In this document: in pieces, positions 17,048 to 24,535 of the stretch
Position numbering within the stretch: position 1 is the stretch's first letter
How the letters are laid out: the number at the start of each line of letters is the position of its first letter
Assembly: GCF_030285365.1 (NCBI RefSeq)
Contig: NZ_JASVDS010000002.1
Location: 744,001-808,000 of the forward strand
DNA from: Roseateles subflavus
GTDB lineage: Bacteria > Pseudomonadota > Gammaproteobacteria > Burkholderiales > Burkholderiaceae_C
Length of the DNA stretch: 64,000 bases
Reading direction: 5' to 3'
The notes under the pieces: model-generated
Told to the model about the DNA's origin: nothing
What the model saw: only the letters and a program-made list of their open reading frames with translations
Database searches by the model: none
Program-made: the position numbers and the translations under genes

Positions 17048-18091
17048 ATGAACCATTCCCTGGTCAAGTGGGCCGTTCTGGCCGGCGCTGCCACCGCAGC
17101 CGTGTCCGCCCAGGCCGCAGGTCTGTCCGTCCGTCTCGATGTCGCGAGCCCGGTGCTCAAGGGTGATGTGGACGTCCACGTCACGCTGACGCTCACCAAC
17201 ACCTCGCGCACGCCGATGTTCCTGCCCAAGACCCAGCTGCCGGGCGAGGTGCACGAGGCCGCGCTGTTCCGCATCACCCGCGATGGCGAGCCGGTGGCCT
17301 ACCAGGGGCGCCTGGTCAAGCGCACCGCCGCTGCCGAGCGCGACGTCGTGCGCCTGGCACCGGGCGCCTCGATGAGCTTCCAGGTCGAGCTGACCGGTGG
17401 CTATGACCTCAGCGAGAACGGCCGGTATGCCATCGAGTACATCGGCCTGGCGAAGCAGCAGTCCGGCCAGACCGCCTTCCTGGCCGCGGACGCCGCCGCA
17501 CCGACCTACCTCTGGCTGGAGGGCCGCACGCCGCAGCCGCAGGCCCAGGCCGCCCTGGCACCGTCGCTGGCCGCCTCCATCTCCTACACCGGCAACTGCA
17601 CGGCCACGCAGAAGAGCACGCTGGCCAGCGCCGTGACGGCGGCGACGAACTACTCGCAGTCCTCGTACAACTACCTGAGCGCCACACCCTCGGCCACGAC
17701 GCGCTACAAGACCTGGTTCGGCGCCTTCAGCACCACCGGCTGGAACACCGCCAAGTCGCACTACTCGAAAGCCCTGGACGCCTTCAAGAACAAGCCCCTG
17801 ACGCTCGACTGCAGCTGCAAGGACTCCGGCACCTACGCCTACGTCTATCCGAACCAGCCGTACAAGATCTACGTCTGCGGCGCCTTCTGGTCGGCCCCGA
17901 TGACCGGGACGGACTCGAAGGGCGGCACGCTGGTGCACGAGATGACGCACTTCACCGTCGTGGCCGGCACCGACGACTGGGCGTACGGCCAGAGCGCGGC
18001 CAAGTCGCTGGCCCTGTCCAATCCCACCAAGGCCCTGGACAACGCCGACAGCCACGAGTACTTCGCCGAGAACAACCCCGTCCAGCCCTGA
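17048..18091 (+). CDS. Secreted M35-family (peptidyl-Lys/deuterolysin-like) metalloprotease
   Basis: 347 aa with a signal peptide ending near VSAQA. The first half (about 22-180) is a beta-sandwich-like domain (LDVASPVLKGDVDVHVTLTL, LPGEVHEAALFRI). The second half is the protease. The zinc site is HEMTH (H297, E298, H301) followed by GTDDWAYG at 307-314, which is the aspzincin pattern where the Asp is the third ligand. Paired cysteines (NCTATQ, CSCKDS, VCGAF) fit disulfides. The ATG at 17048 is chosen for the GGAG about 7 bases upstream. Cleavage before lysine, as in LysN-type relatives, is possible but unproven. It is a single-gene unit with its own terminator. Confidence 0.88.
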   Translation: MNHSLVKWAVLAGAATAAVSAQAAGLSVRLDVASPVLKGDVDVHVTLTLTNTSRTPMFLPKTQLPGEVHEAALFRITRDGEPVAYQGRLVKRTAAAERDVVRLAPGASMSFQVELTGGYDLSENGRYAIEYIGLAKQQSGQTAFLAADAAAPTYLWLEGRTPQPQAQAALAPSLAASISYTGNCTATQKSTLASAVTAATNYSQSSYNYLSATPSATTRYKTWFGAFSTTGWNTAKSHYSKALDAFKNKPLTLDCSCKDSGTYAYVYPNQPYKIYVCGAFWSAPMTGTDSKGGTLVHEMTHFTVVAGTDDWAYGQSAAKSLALSNPTKALDNADSHEYFAENNPVQP

Positions 18092-18144
18092 GCACGGGCG
18101 GGCTCATCGGGCGCCGGCTGCCGGCGCCCCGCATGAAATGAAAC

Positions 18145-18171
18145 AAGGCAGGCCCGCGGGCCTGCCTTTTT
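18145..18171 (+). terminator. Rho-independent terminator after the M35 protease gene
   Basis: Palindrome of two 12-base arms (18145-18156 and 18157-18168, centred on CCCGCGGG) followed by a T-run to 18171. It sits between convergent genes and is A-rich on the left, so it could also work for the minus-strand gene. Confidence 0.88.
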
Positions 18172-18195
18172 CATGGAGCGAGCGACGCGGGAGCG

Positions 18196-19059
18196 CTATT
18201 CCTCGCTCAGCAGGTCCTGGACGGCCTCGTTCCAGTTCTCCAGGTCTTCCTCGCTGATGTGCAGCCAGTCCATGGCGCGCTGGTGGTGGCTGGCCCAGTC
18301 GGCGTCCTCGGGGAGGCCCTCGTGACGGCGCATGAGCTGCTCGGCGATCAGCCCGGCGGCCACGAGGGTGTGGACCTCGGGCTCGATGTCGGCATCGCCC
18401 AGGGATTCGAAGTCGTGGTGCAGCCGGATGGCCGCCATCAGCGAGGGCGCCAGGCTCCAGGCACGCGCCAGCAGGGCGCCCACCACGGCGTGGTCCGTCT
18501 TGTGGTTGACGTTCTCGGTGGCGATGTAGGGGCGGTCGATGCGGGCGCCGGCCTCCACCATCGTGGCGCCGTAACCGCGCACGCTCTGCAGCAGGACGGG
18601 GATGCCGACATGGCAGAACAGGCCGTAGGTATGGGCGAGATCGGGCGACAGGCCCGGCAGCTGGCGGGCGATGTAGCGCATGGCATGTGCGCGCTTGGCG
18701 GCGCGCTGCCAGAAGCGCGTGAGATGGGGGCTGTTGACCGGGATGGCGTTGCGCAGCGCGAAGCCGGTCAGGATGGCCGCCGTCTCGTCCAGCCCCAGGC
18801 GGTTCATGGCCTGCCCGACGGTGCTGCAGGGCATGCCGTCGGCCAGGTGCAGCGGGCTGTTGGCCGTGCGCAAGAGCGTGGCGGCCATGGCGACGTCGCT
18901 GGCTGCGATCCGGGCGACCTCGGTCAGATCCGGCTCGGCCTCCTTCATGGCGTGCTGCAGGCGCTGCAGCAGGTCGGGGCAGGGGGGGATGACGATCTGA
19001 CGCAGGGGACCGTGGGCGCGGGACTGGTCCAGTTCCTGGCGAATGGCTTGGGAATTCAT
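18196..19059 (-). CDS. HDOD domain protein
   Basis: 287 aa. The HDOD fold, an HD-like domain that lacks hydrolase activity and serves in signalling, is visible from about residue 25 (IPPCPDLLQRLQHAM) through ISSDV-like ARIAASDVAMAATLLRTANSPL and TVGQAMNRLGL to the helical HVGIPVLLQSVRGYG and AVVGALLARAWSL segments. The C-terminus is acidic. Such proteins often connect c-di-GMP or stress signalling to output; here the neighbour is a LapG/LapD pair on the other strand. The start at 19059 is the ATG closest to the domain; no strong SD is seen there. Confidence 0.85.
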   Translation of the reverse strand: MNSQAIRQELDQSRAHGPLRQIVIPPCPDLLQRLQHAMKEAEPDLTEVARIAASDVAMAATLLRTANSPLHLADGMPCSTVGQAMNRLGLDETAAILTGFALRNAIPVNSPHLTRFWQRAAKRAHAMRYIARQLPGLSPDLAHTYGLFCHVGIPVLLQSVRGYGATMVEAGARIDRPYIATENVNHKTDHAVVGALLARAWSLAPSLMAAIRLHHDFESLGDADIEPEVHTLVAAGLIAEQLMRRHEGLPEDADWASHHQRAMDWLHISEEDLENWNEAVQDLLSEE

Positions 19060-19280
19060 GGGGGCGGGGGCTGGCCGGGAGGGGCCGTGACGCTGTCGAT
19101 TATCGGTCGGGCACCCGCCGGCGACGGCGCGCAAACTGTGGAAATTCCCCGCTCTGGCGGCATTGCGGGGCACGCCCGCCGGCCATCCAGGCAAATCCCG
19201 GGCAGGGGCCGGGAGGGGCGAGCGATACTGGCCCGGTCCCGGACTCCGACCCCTCACCCTTCGAGCGACCCAGGTTCCCC

Positions 19281-20000
19281 TTGCGCTTGCCGAACGTCCT
19301 TCCTGCCCCCGGCCGGCCCGGGGCGGCCCCGCCTCGGCCGGGCCGGCCCCGGCAGGCGTTGCGGCGTGGGCGCCTCGTTCTGCTGGCCGGCTTGATGGCC
19401 GGGCTGAGCCTGTGGAGCCAGGCGCTCGACACCCAGCAGTTCCTCGACATCGCCGCCTCGCGTTCCACCAAGGCGCTGAACGGGGCCCGCGCACTCGTGC
19501 AACTGCTGGAGAAGGCCCAGCCGCTGGACGAGGAGGCCCGGCTCGCCGCCGTCAACGACTTCTACAACCGCCGCATCCAGTTCCGCGACGACCAGGAGGT
19601 CTGGGGCGTGGTCGACTACTGGGCGAGCCCGCTCGAGACGCTGGAGAAGGGCCGTGGCGACTGCGAGGACTACGCGATCGCCAAGTACTTCAGCCTGCTC
19701 GCCCTGGGCGTGGAGCCGGCCCGGCTGCGCCTCGTCTATGTCCGGGCCATGCTGGACGGGCGGCCGCAGGCCCACATGGTGCTGGCCTACTATGCGCAGC
19801 CGCAGGCCGAGCCCCTGATCCTGGACAACCTGCAGCCGCAGATCCGGCCGGCCTCGGCACGGACCGACCTGTCGCCCGTGTTCAGCTTCAACAGCGAGGG
19901 GCTGTGGAGCGGGGTCGCGGGCGCGCCTGCGGGCAATCCGGCCGCCCGGCTGTCGCAATGGCGCGACGCGCTGGGCAAGGCTCGTGCCGAGGGCTTCTAA
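19281..20000 (+). CDS. lapG: Transglutaminase-like periplasmic cysteine protease, LapG family
   Basis: LapG enzymes cut the N-terminus of large LapA-type surface adhesins and so release biofilm cells; LapD controls them. This 239-aa protein has the bacterial transglutaminase-like catalytic set: Cys128 in GRGDCEDYA, His165 in AHMVLAYY and Asp182 in ILDNL (numbered from 19281). The only upstream starts are TTG or similar. TTG at 19281 gives a long basic, Pro-rich leader before the hydrophobic signal (RLVLLAGLMAGLSLWSQA); TTG at about 19359 would give a more normal signal peptide. The next gene encodes its probable regulator LapD. No LapA-type adhesin or type I secretion gene is in the window. 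Confidence 0.85.
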   Translation: MRLPNVLPAPGRPGAAPPRPGRPRQALRRGRLVLLAGLMAGLSLWSQALDTQQFLDIAASRSTKALNGARALVQLLEKAQPLDEEARLAAVNDFYNRRIQFRDDQEVWGVVDYWASPLETLEKGRGDCEDYAIAKYFSLLALGVEPARLRLVYVRAMLDGRPQAHMVLAYYAQPQAEPLILDNLQPQIRPASARTDLSPVFSFNSEGLWSGVAGAPAGNPAARLSQWRDALGKARAEGF

Positions 20001-20028
20001 TGAATACCGCCGAGGGGAACCACCAACC

Positions 20029-21978
20029 ATGTCTTTGATGCGTCAAGTCGCGGCCTTGCTGCTCGCCGTGCTGCTGCTGGCCCTGCTGGCCAGCGTGGCG
20101 GTGTCTGCCGGGTCGGTCCGCCAGGTGCTGCAGACCCAGCTGCAACTCAAGAACGAGGACAACGCCGGTGCCCTGGCCCTGGCGCTGTCCCAGCAGCATG
20201 GCGACGAGAGCCTGATGAGCCTGCTGGTCTCGGCGCAGTTCGACACCGGCGCCTACGAGGTGCTGCGCTGGCGGCGGGCGGACGGCACAGTCGCCTTCGA
20301 GAAGACTGCCGCGCCTGCACCGGGCCGCGCGCCGGACTGGTTCAAGGGCTGGCTGCCGCTGGACGTGCAGCCGGGCATGGCGCAGGTGTCCAACGGCTGG
20401 CAGGCGCTGGGGACGGTGGAGGTCCGCAGCCAGAGCGCCTATGCCCACGAGACCCTGTGGCTGAGCTTCCTGCGCATCGCCGCCTGGCTGCTGGGCGTGG
20501 GCCTCGTGGCCGCCGGGCTGGCGGCCGTCGGCCTGCGCCGCATCCGCGCGCCGCTGGACGCCGCCGTGCAGCAGGCCAATGCGCTCGTCCAGGGCCAGTT
20601 CATGACCATCGAGGAAGCCCGCGTGCCCGAGCTGGCCCGTCTGACGGGCGCGCTCAACACGATGGTGGTCAAGGTCCGCTCCCTGTTCGAGGCGCAGGCC
20701 GAGCAGCTGCAGGTGCTGCAGCAGCAGGCCTACTGCGACAGCCTGACGGGGCTGACGCTGCGCAAGCAGTTCCTGGCGGAGTTCGAGTCGGCACTGGGCC
20801 GGGACGACGGCCCGGTGCGCGGTGGCTTCATCCTGCTGCGCCTCGGCGCGCTGGCCTCGCTGAACCAGCGGCTCGGGCACGCGCAGGTGGATCAGCTCAT
20901 CCAGTCGATCGCGCGGGCGGTGAAGGCCTATCCCGACCGCGTGCGCGGCTGCCTGGCCGGACGCCTCAACGGCACCGACCTCGCGCTGTGGCTGCCGGCC
21001 CCTGACGTGGCCGAGGACACGGCGCAGGCGCTGGCCGATGCGCTGCGCTCGGCCCTGCCGGGGGGCACGGGGGCCGGGACCGGCGGGACGGTCGAGGGGG
21101 GCGTGCAGCTGTCGATCGCCGCCATCGACATGTCCCGCACGCGCCCGATGTCGCACTGGTTCGCGGAGGCCGACGCCGTGCTGGCACGTGCGGAGCAGGG
21201 CGGGGGCGTGAGCCTGGCCTTCCAGCGCGTCGAGGACGAGGACCTGCCCTCGCAGGGCGAGCGCGTGTGGCGCCAGCAGATCGGTGACTGCCTGGATGCG
21301 GGGCGTGCGCGCCTGCAGCCTTTCCCCGTCATGGATCGGCAGGGCCTGCTGCTGCACTGGGAATGCCCGCTGCAGCTGCAGCTGCTGCCCCAGGGCGAGT
21401 TCCTGCCGGCGACCCGCTGGCTGCCGCTGGCGCTGCGCAGCAGACTCAGCGCCGAGGCCGATCTGCGCGCGGTGCAGCTGGCGCTCTCCGCCATCGCGGA
21501 CGACGGCCAGCCGCGCTGCGTCAACCTGGCGCCGGCCTCGCTGCAGGAAGGCAGCTTCGTGGCGCGGCTGCGCGAGGTGATCTTCCAGTCCCCGCAGTCG
21601 GCGCGCCGCCTGGGGCTGGAGCTGGGCGAGTCCGCGGCGCTGGTGCATTTCGAGCTGCTGCATGAGCTCGGCCGGCAGATCCGCCCGCTGGGCGTGGCGC
21701 TGGGCCTGGAGCATGCCGGCGCCGGCCTGGCGCAGGTCGACCGCCTCTACCAGGCCGGGCTGGACTACGTGAAGCTCGACGCGGCGGTGGTCACCGGCAT
21801 CGCGGCGGATGCCGCACGGGCCGCCTTCGTGCGCGGCCTGGTCATCATGCTGCGCAGCCTGGCGCTGAAGGTCTATGCCGAGGGTGTCAACGACGGCCTG
21901 GACGCCCAGGCGCTGTGGGACATCGAGGTCGACGGCATCACCGGGCCCTGGGCCACGGGGCAGATGATCAAGCCCTGA
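20029..21978 (+). CDS. lapD: LapD-like c-di-GMP receptor with degenerate GGDEF and EAL domains
   Basis: 649 aa. Two transmembrane helices (about 5-27 and 145-168) enclose a periplasmic domain of the LapD/MoxY type; a HAMP segment, a GGDEF-like domain (from about 235) and an EAL-like domain (about 410-649) follow. Both enzyme signatures are broken: the GGDEF position reads LNGTDLAL, the EAL position reads HWECPL, and the final QG motif is replaced by PWATGQM. It should therefore bind but neither make nor cut c-di-GMP. In the Pseudomonas system, c-di-GMP-bound LapD sequesters LapG. The gap to lapG is 28 bases, with GAGGGGA before the ATG at 20029; a longer frame to 19984 is not needed. Confidence 0.9.
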   Translation: MSLMRQVAALLLAVLLLALLASVAVSAGSVRQVLQTQLQLKNEDNAGALALALSQQHGDESLMSLLVSAQFDTGAYEVLRWRRADGTVAFEKTAAPAPGRAPDWFKGWLPLDVQPGMAQVSNGWQALGTVEVRSQSAYAHETLWLSFLRIAAWLLGVGLVAAGLAAVGLRRIRAPLDAAVQQANALVQGQFMTIEEARVPELARLTGALNTMVVKVRSLFEAQAEQLQVLQQQAYCDSLTGLTLRKQFLAEFESALGRDDGPVRGGFILLRLGALASLNQRLGHAQVDQLIQSIARAVKAYPDRVRGCLAGRLNGTDLALWLPAPDVAEDTAQALADALRSALPGGTGAGTGGTVEGGVQLSIAAIDMSRTRPMSHWFAEADAVLARAEQGGGVSLAFQRVEDEDLPSQGERVWRQQIGDCLDAGRARLQPFPVMDRQGLLLHWECPLQLQLLPQGEFLPATRWLPLALRSRLSAEADLRAVQLALSAIADDGQPRCVNLAPASLQEGSFVARLREVIFQSPQSARRLGLELGESAALVHFELLHELGRQIRPLGVALGLEHAGAGLAQVDRLYQAGLDYVKLDAAVVTGIAADAARAAFVRGLVIMLRSLALKVYAEGVNDGLDAQALWDIEVDGITGPWATGQMIKP

Positions 21979-22027
21979 CGCGGGGCCCTGCCGGCGCCCG
22001 GCACGCCCCGGGCTTCACCGGGGGCGT

Positions 22028-22576
22028 TCAGCGGATGTCGGCGCTGTGCAGGCCGTAGCCTTCGCCGCGGCGGCGGTCCTCGAAGAAGCGTTCGAGCGTT
22101 TCGCGCACCGTGCGGAAGGCCAGCTCGTCCCAGGGGATCTCGTCCTCGCGGAACAGGCGGGCCTCCAGGGTCTCGGGGCCGGGGTTGAAGACGGGGCTCA
22201 GCAGCCGCGCCCGGTAGAACAGATGCACCTGGCCGACCTGCACGACGTTGTGCACGCAGTAGAGGCCCTGCAGCTCGATCTGTGCGCCGGCCTCCTCGTC
22301 GGTTTCCCGGGCGGCGCCCTCGGCGGTGGTCTCGCCCAGCTCCATGAAGCCGGCCGGCAGCGTCCATTTGCCATGGCGCGGCTCGATGGCCCGGCGGCAC
22401 AGCAGCACCTGGTCGTTCCAGACGGGCAGGGTGCCGACCACGTTGAGCGGGTTCTCGTAGTGGATGGCGCCGCAGCCGGTGCAGGTGGCCCGCTCGCGGT
22501 TGTCGTCGGCCGGCACCTGGTAGGCGACCTGGCTGCCGCAGCTGGGGCAGTGCTTGAAGCGTCGGGTGAGGAACAT
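22028..22576 (-). CDS. Nudix hydrolase with N-terminal zinc ribbon
   Basis: 182 aa. Four cysteines in two CxxC knuckles (HCPSCGS and TCTGCGA) form an N-terminal zinc ribbon. The Nudix box runs from GFMELGETTAEG to RETDEEAGA. This arrangement is typical of the NudC/YfcD-like Nudix group that acts on nucleoside diphosphate derivatives such as NADH or ADP-ribose. The exact substrate is not readable. The start at 22576 (MFLTRRF) fits the ribbon; the SD is weak. Convergent with lapD and divergent from maiA. Confidence 0.88.
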   Translation of the reverse strand: MFLTRRFKHCPSCGSQVAYQVPADDNRERATCTGCGAIHYENPLNVVGTLPVWNDQVLLCRRAIEPRHGKWTLPAGFMELGETTAEGAARETDEEAGAQIELQGLYCVHNVVQVGQVHLFYRARLLSPVFNPGPETLEARLFREDEIPWDELAFRTVRETLERFFEDRRRGEGYGLHSADIR

Positions 22577-22667
22577 CGGGCCAGTGTAGCGGGGCCGTGG
22601 CAACATACCGCCAGCGGCCTGCGGCCGCCCCGTCGCCACTGTCTCCCGACTTCGTCTCGAACCTGCC

Positions 22668-23306
22668 ATGGAACTCTTCAACTACTTCCGCTCCTCCGCG
22701 TCCTACCGCGTGCGCATCGCCCTCGCGCTCAAGGGCCTGGCCTACGACTACCGCTCGGTGCACCTGGCGAAGAACGAGCAGTTCAACGAGTCCTATGCCG
22801 CCGTCTCGGCCTCGCGCCTGGTGCCGCTGCTGCGCGATGGCGACGCCACCGTCACGCAGTCCATGGCCATCATCGAGTACCTGGACGAGACGCACCCGGA
22901 CGCCCCGCTGCTGCCGCGCGACCCGCTGGATCGCGCCTACGTGCGCGCGCTGTCGCAGGACATCGCCTGCGAGATCCACCCGCTGAACAATCTGCGTGTG
23001 CTGCGCTACCTGACGCAGGAGCTGGGTGTCAGCGACGACAACAAGGACCGCTGGTACCGCCACTGGGTCGAGACGGGGCTGGAGGTGGTCGAGCGCCGAC
23101 TGGTGGGCGAGGGCCGCGCCGGCACCTTCTGCTTCGGGGACACCCCGGGCATGGCGGACTGCCTGCTGGTGCCGCAGATCTTCAACGCCCAGCGCTTCAA
23201 GGCGCGGCTGGACCACGTGCCCACGGTCATGCGCATCCATGAGGCCTGCATGAAGCTGGACGCCTTCGCCAAGACCCAGCCTTCCGCCTGCCCGGACGCC
23301 GAATGA
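22668..23306 (+). CDS. maiA: Maleylacetoacetate isomerase, zeta-class GST
   Basis: Glutathione-dependent cis-trans isomerase of tyrosine/homogentisate breakdown (maleylacetoacetate to fumarylacetoacetate). 212 aa, the normal length. The zeta-class catalytic motif SSASYRVRIAL is at residues 9-19, followed by the thioredoxin-fold segment LVPLLRDGDATVTQSMAIIEYL and an all-helical C-terminus. The other homogentisate genes are not adjacent. The next gene overlaps its stop by 4 bases. Confidence 0.92.
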   Translation: MELFNYFRSSASYRVRIALALKGLAYDYRSVHLAKNEQFNESYAAVSASRLVPLLRDGDATVTQSMAIIEYLDETHPDAPLLPRDPLDRAYVRALSQDIACEIHPLNNLRVLRYLTQELGVSDDNKDRWYRHWVETGLEVVERRLVGEGRAGTFCFGDTPGMADCLLVPQIFNAQRFKARLDHVPTVMRIHEACMKLDAFAKTQPSACPDAE

Positions 23307-24088
23307 GTGCCGGGCCGCATCCGGACTGGCTCGTGCCCGAGTGGGACGCGCCGCAGGTGCGCGCGCTGATGACGACGCGCGCCGGCGGCGTCAGCACCGG
23401 GCCCTATGCCAGCCTCAACGTGGGCTCGGCGGTGCAGGACGAGCCGGCGGCCGTCGAGGAGAACCGCCGTCGCGTGGCCGAGGCGCTGGGGGCCTCGCTG
23501 GTCTTCCTGCCGCAGGTGCACGGCAGCAAGGTGCTGCGCCTGAAGCCGGAGTGGGCGGCGCCGGATGCCAAGGTGCCCAAGGCCGATGCCTGCATCAGCA
23601 CCATCCCGGGGCTGGGCTGCGCCATTCAGGTGGCGGACTGCCTGCCGGTGCTCTTCGCTGCACCAAGGGCGGTCGGCGGCGCGCATGCAGGCTGGCGGGG
23701 ACTTGCCGACGGCGTGCTCGAGAACACCGTCCAGGCCTTGTGCGAGGCGGCCGCCTGCGAGCCGGGCGAGGTCCAGGCCTGGCTCGGGGCGAGCATCGGC
23801 CCGGCGGCCTTCGAGGTGGGGGCGGATGTGCTGACGGCCTTCGGCGTGGAGCCGCGCGCGGACCTCGGCCCGGCGCAGTCGCAGCTCTTCCGCTACCAGC
23901 CCAATGTGGCCGGCGAGCCCCGCTGGCGGGCCAATCTGCCGGCGCTGGCGGCGCTGCGTCTGCGGGCGGCGGGCGTGACGCGCCTCAGCGGCGGGCGCTG
24001 GTGCACGTACAGCGAGCCCTCACGGTTCTTTTCCTACCGTCGGGAGCGGCTCAGCGGGCGGCTCGTCGCGGCCATCACGCTGGCCTGA
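23303..24088 (+). CDS. pgeF: PgeF/YfiH-type multicopper-like polyphenol oxidase (LACC1 family)
   Basis: 261 aa, the usual length of the YfiH/LACC1 family. Members have been reported as purine nucleoside phosphorylase/deaminase and as correcting misincorporated peptidoglycan residues. Recognisable segments are MTTRAGGVS, the QVHGSKV histidine, ADACIS, GLGCAIQVADCLPVLF, AHAGWRGLADGVLE and ASIGPAAFEVG. These supply the conserved Cys and His metal or active-site residues. The start overlaps the maiA stop (ATGA). The 3' end overlaps the convergent small membrane-protein gene by 69 bases. Confidence 0.9.
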   Translation: MSAGPHPDWLVPEWDAPQVRALMTTRAGGVSTGPYASLNVGSAVQDEPAAVEENRRRVAEALGASLVFLPQVHGSKVLRLKPEWAAPDAKVPKADACISTIPGLGCAIQVADCLPVLFAAPRAVGGAHAGWRGLADGVLENTVQALCEAAACEPGEVQAWLGASIGPAAFEVGADVLTAFGVEPRADLGPAQSQLFRYQPNVAGEPRWRANLPALAALRLRAAGVTRLSGGRWCTYSEPSRFFSYRRERLSGRLVAAITLA

Positions 24089-24325
24089 GGCCGGGGTGTC
24101 GCTCGCGGGCTGAGCCTGCGCCTGGGCATCCGCCAGGGCCTCGGCGGCCCGCCGCGCCTGGCGCCGGGCGGGCGTTCCGACGAGGTACATCACCAGCGCC
24201 AACGGCGCCACGCCGTAGAGCAGGAAGGTGATCAAGGCGCCGAAGATGCTGCCCTGCGGGCTGCTCGCTTCGGCCAGGGCCATCATGAGGGCGACGTAGA
24301 GCCAGGCAATGGCGATGAGGTACAT
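24020..24325 (-). CDS. Small membrane protein, unknown function
   Basis: 101 aa. Two transmembrane helices (LIAIAWLYVALMMALAEA and GALITFLLYGVAPLALVMYLVG) followed by a cytoplasmic Arg/Ala/Gln-rich tail. It converges on pgeF and shares 69 bases with its 3' end. Third-position G/C bias outside the overlap supports coding. Family not recognised. Its 5' end borders the phaC promoter region. Confidence 0.7.
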   Translation of the reverse strand: MYLIAIAWLYVALMMALAEASSPQGSIFGALITFLLYGVAPLALVMYLVGTPARRQARRAAEALADAQAQAQPASDTPASGQRDGRDEPPAEPLPTVGKEP

Positions 24326-24340
24326 GCGGACGGGCGGGGC

Positions 24341-24358
24341 CGCGATCCTCGGATCGCG
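24341..24358. promoter_or_regulatory. Perfect inverted repeat upstream of phaC, possible operator
   Basis: CGCGATCC-TC-GGATCGCG, two perfect 8-base arms. It lies about 45 bases before the sigma-54-like site and could bind a dimeric regulator. The binding protein is unknown. Confidence 0.45.
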
Positions 24359-24401
24359 AGCGTCATAAGAAGGTAAGTTTTGAAGCGTACAACATCGACT
24401 G

Positions 24402-24417
24402 TGGCAAGCTTCTTGCC
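24402..24417 (+). promoter_or_regulatory. Candidate sigma-54 promoter of phaC
   Basis: TGGCAAGCTTCTTGCC matches the -24/-12 consensus TGGCACG-N4-TTGCW except at two positions, with the required GG-N10-GC spacing. The predicted transcription start is near 24428, leaving a leader of about 110 bases. The sequence is also an inverted repeat (GGCAAG-CTT-CTTGCC), so it could instead be an operator. Only the phaC gene lies downstream on this strand. Confidence 0.55.
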
Positions 24418-24444
24418 TGGGTATGCTGTGAAGCCATCGTGAGA

Positions 24445-24516
24445 CGCTGGCTCAAGGGTTGAGCCAGCGCCGGTGCATCCGGCCTGAACCTGCCACGGAC
24501 GGCACCCGGGTGCCGT
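24445..24516 (+). repeat. Two inverted repeats in the phaC leader
   Basis: First: CGCTGGCTCAA-GGG-TTGAGCCAGCG (24445-24469), an 11-bp perfect stem with a 3-base loop. Second: ACGGCACCCGGGTGCCGT (24499-24516), a perfect 18-base palindrome. Neither is followed by a T-run, so they are not ordinary terminators. They may stabilise or regulate the phaC message, or bind a regulator such as a PhaR-type protein. Confidence 0.7.
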
Positions 24517-24535
24517 TCATTCCGCGAGGAGACAC

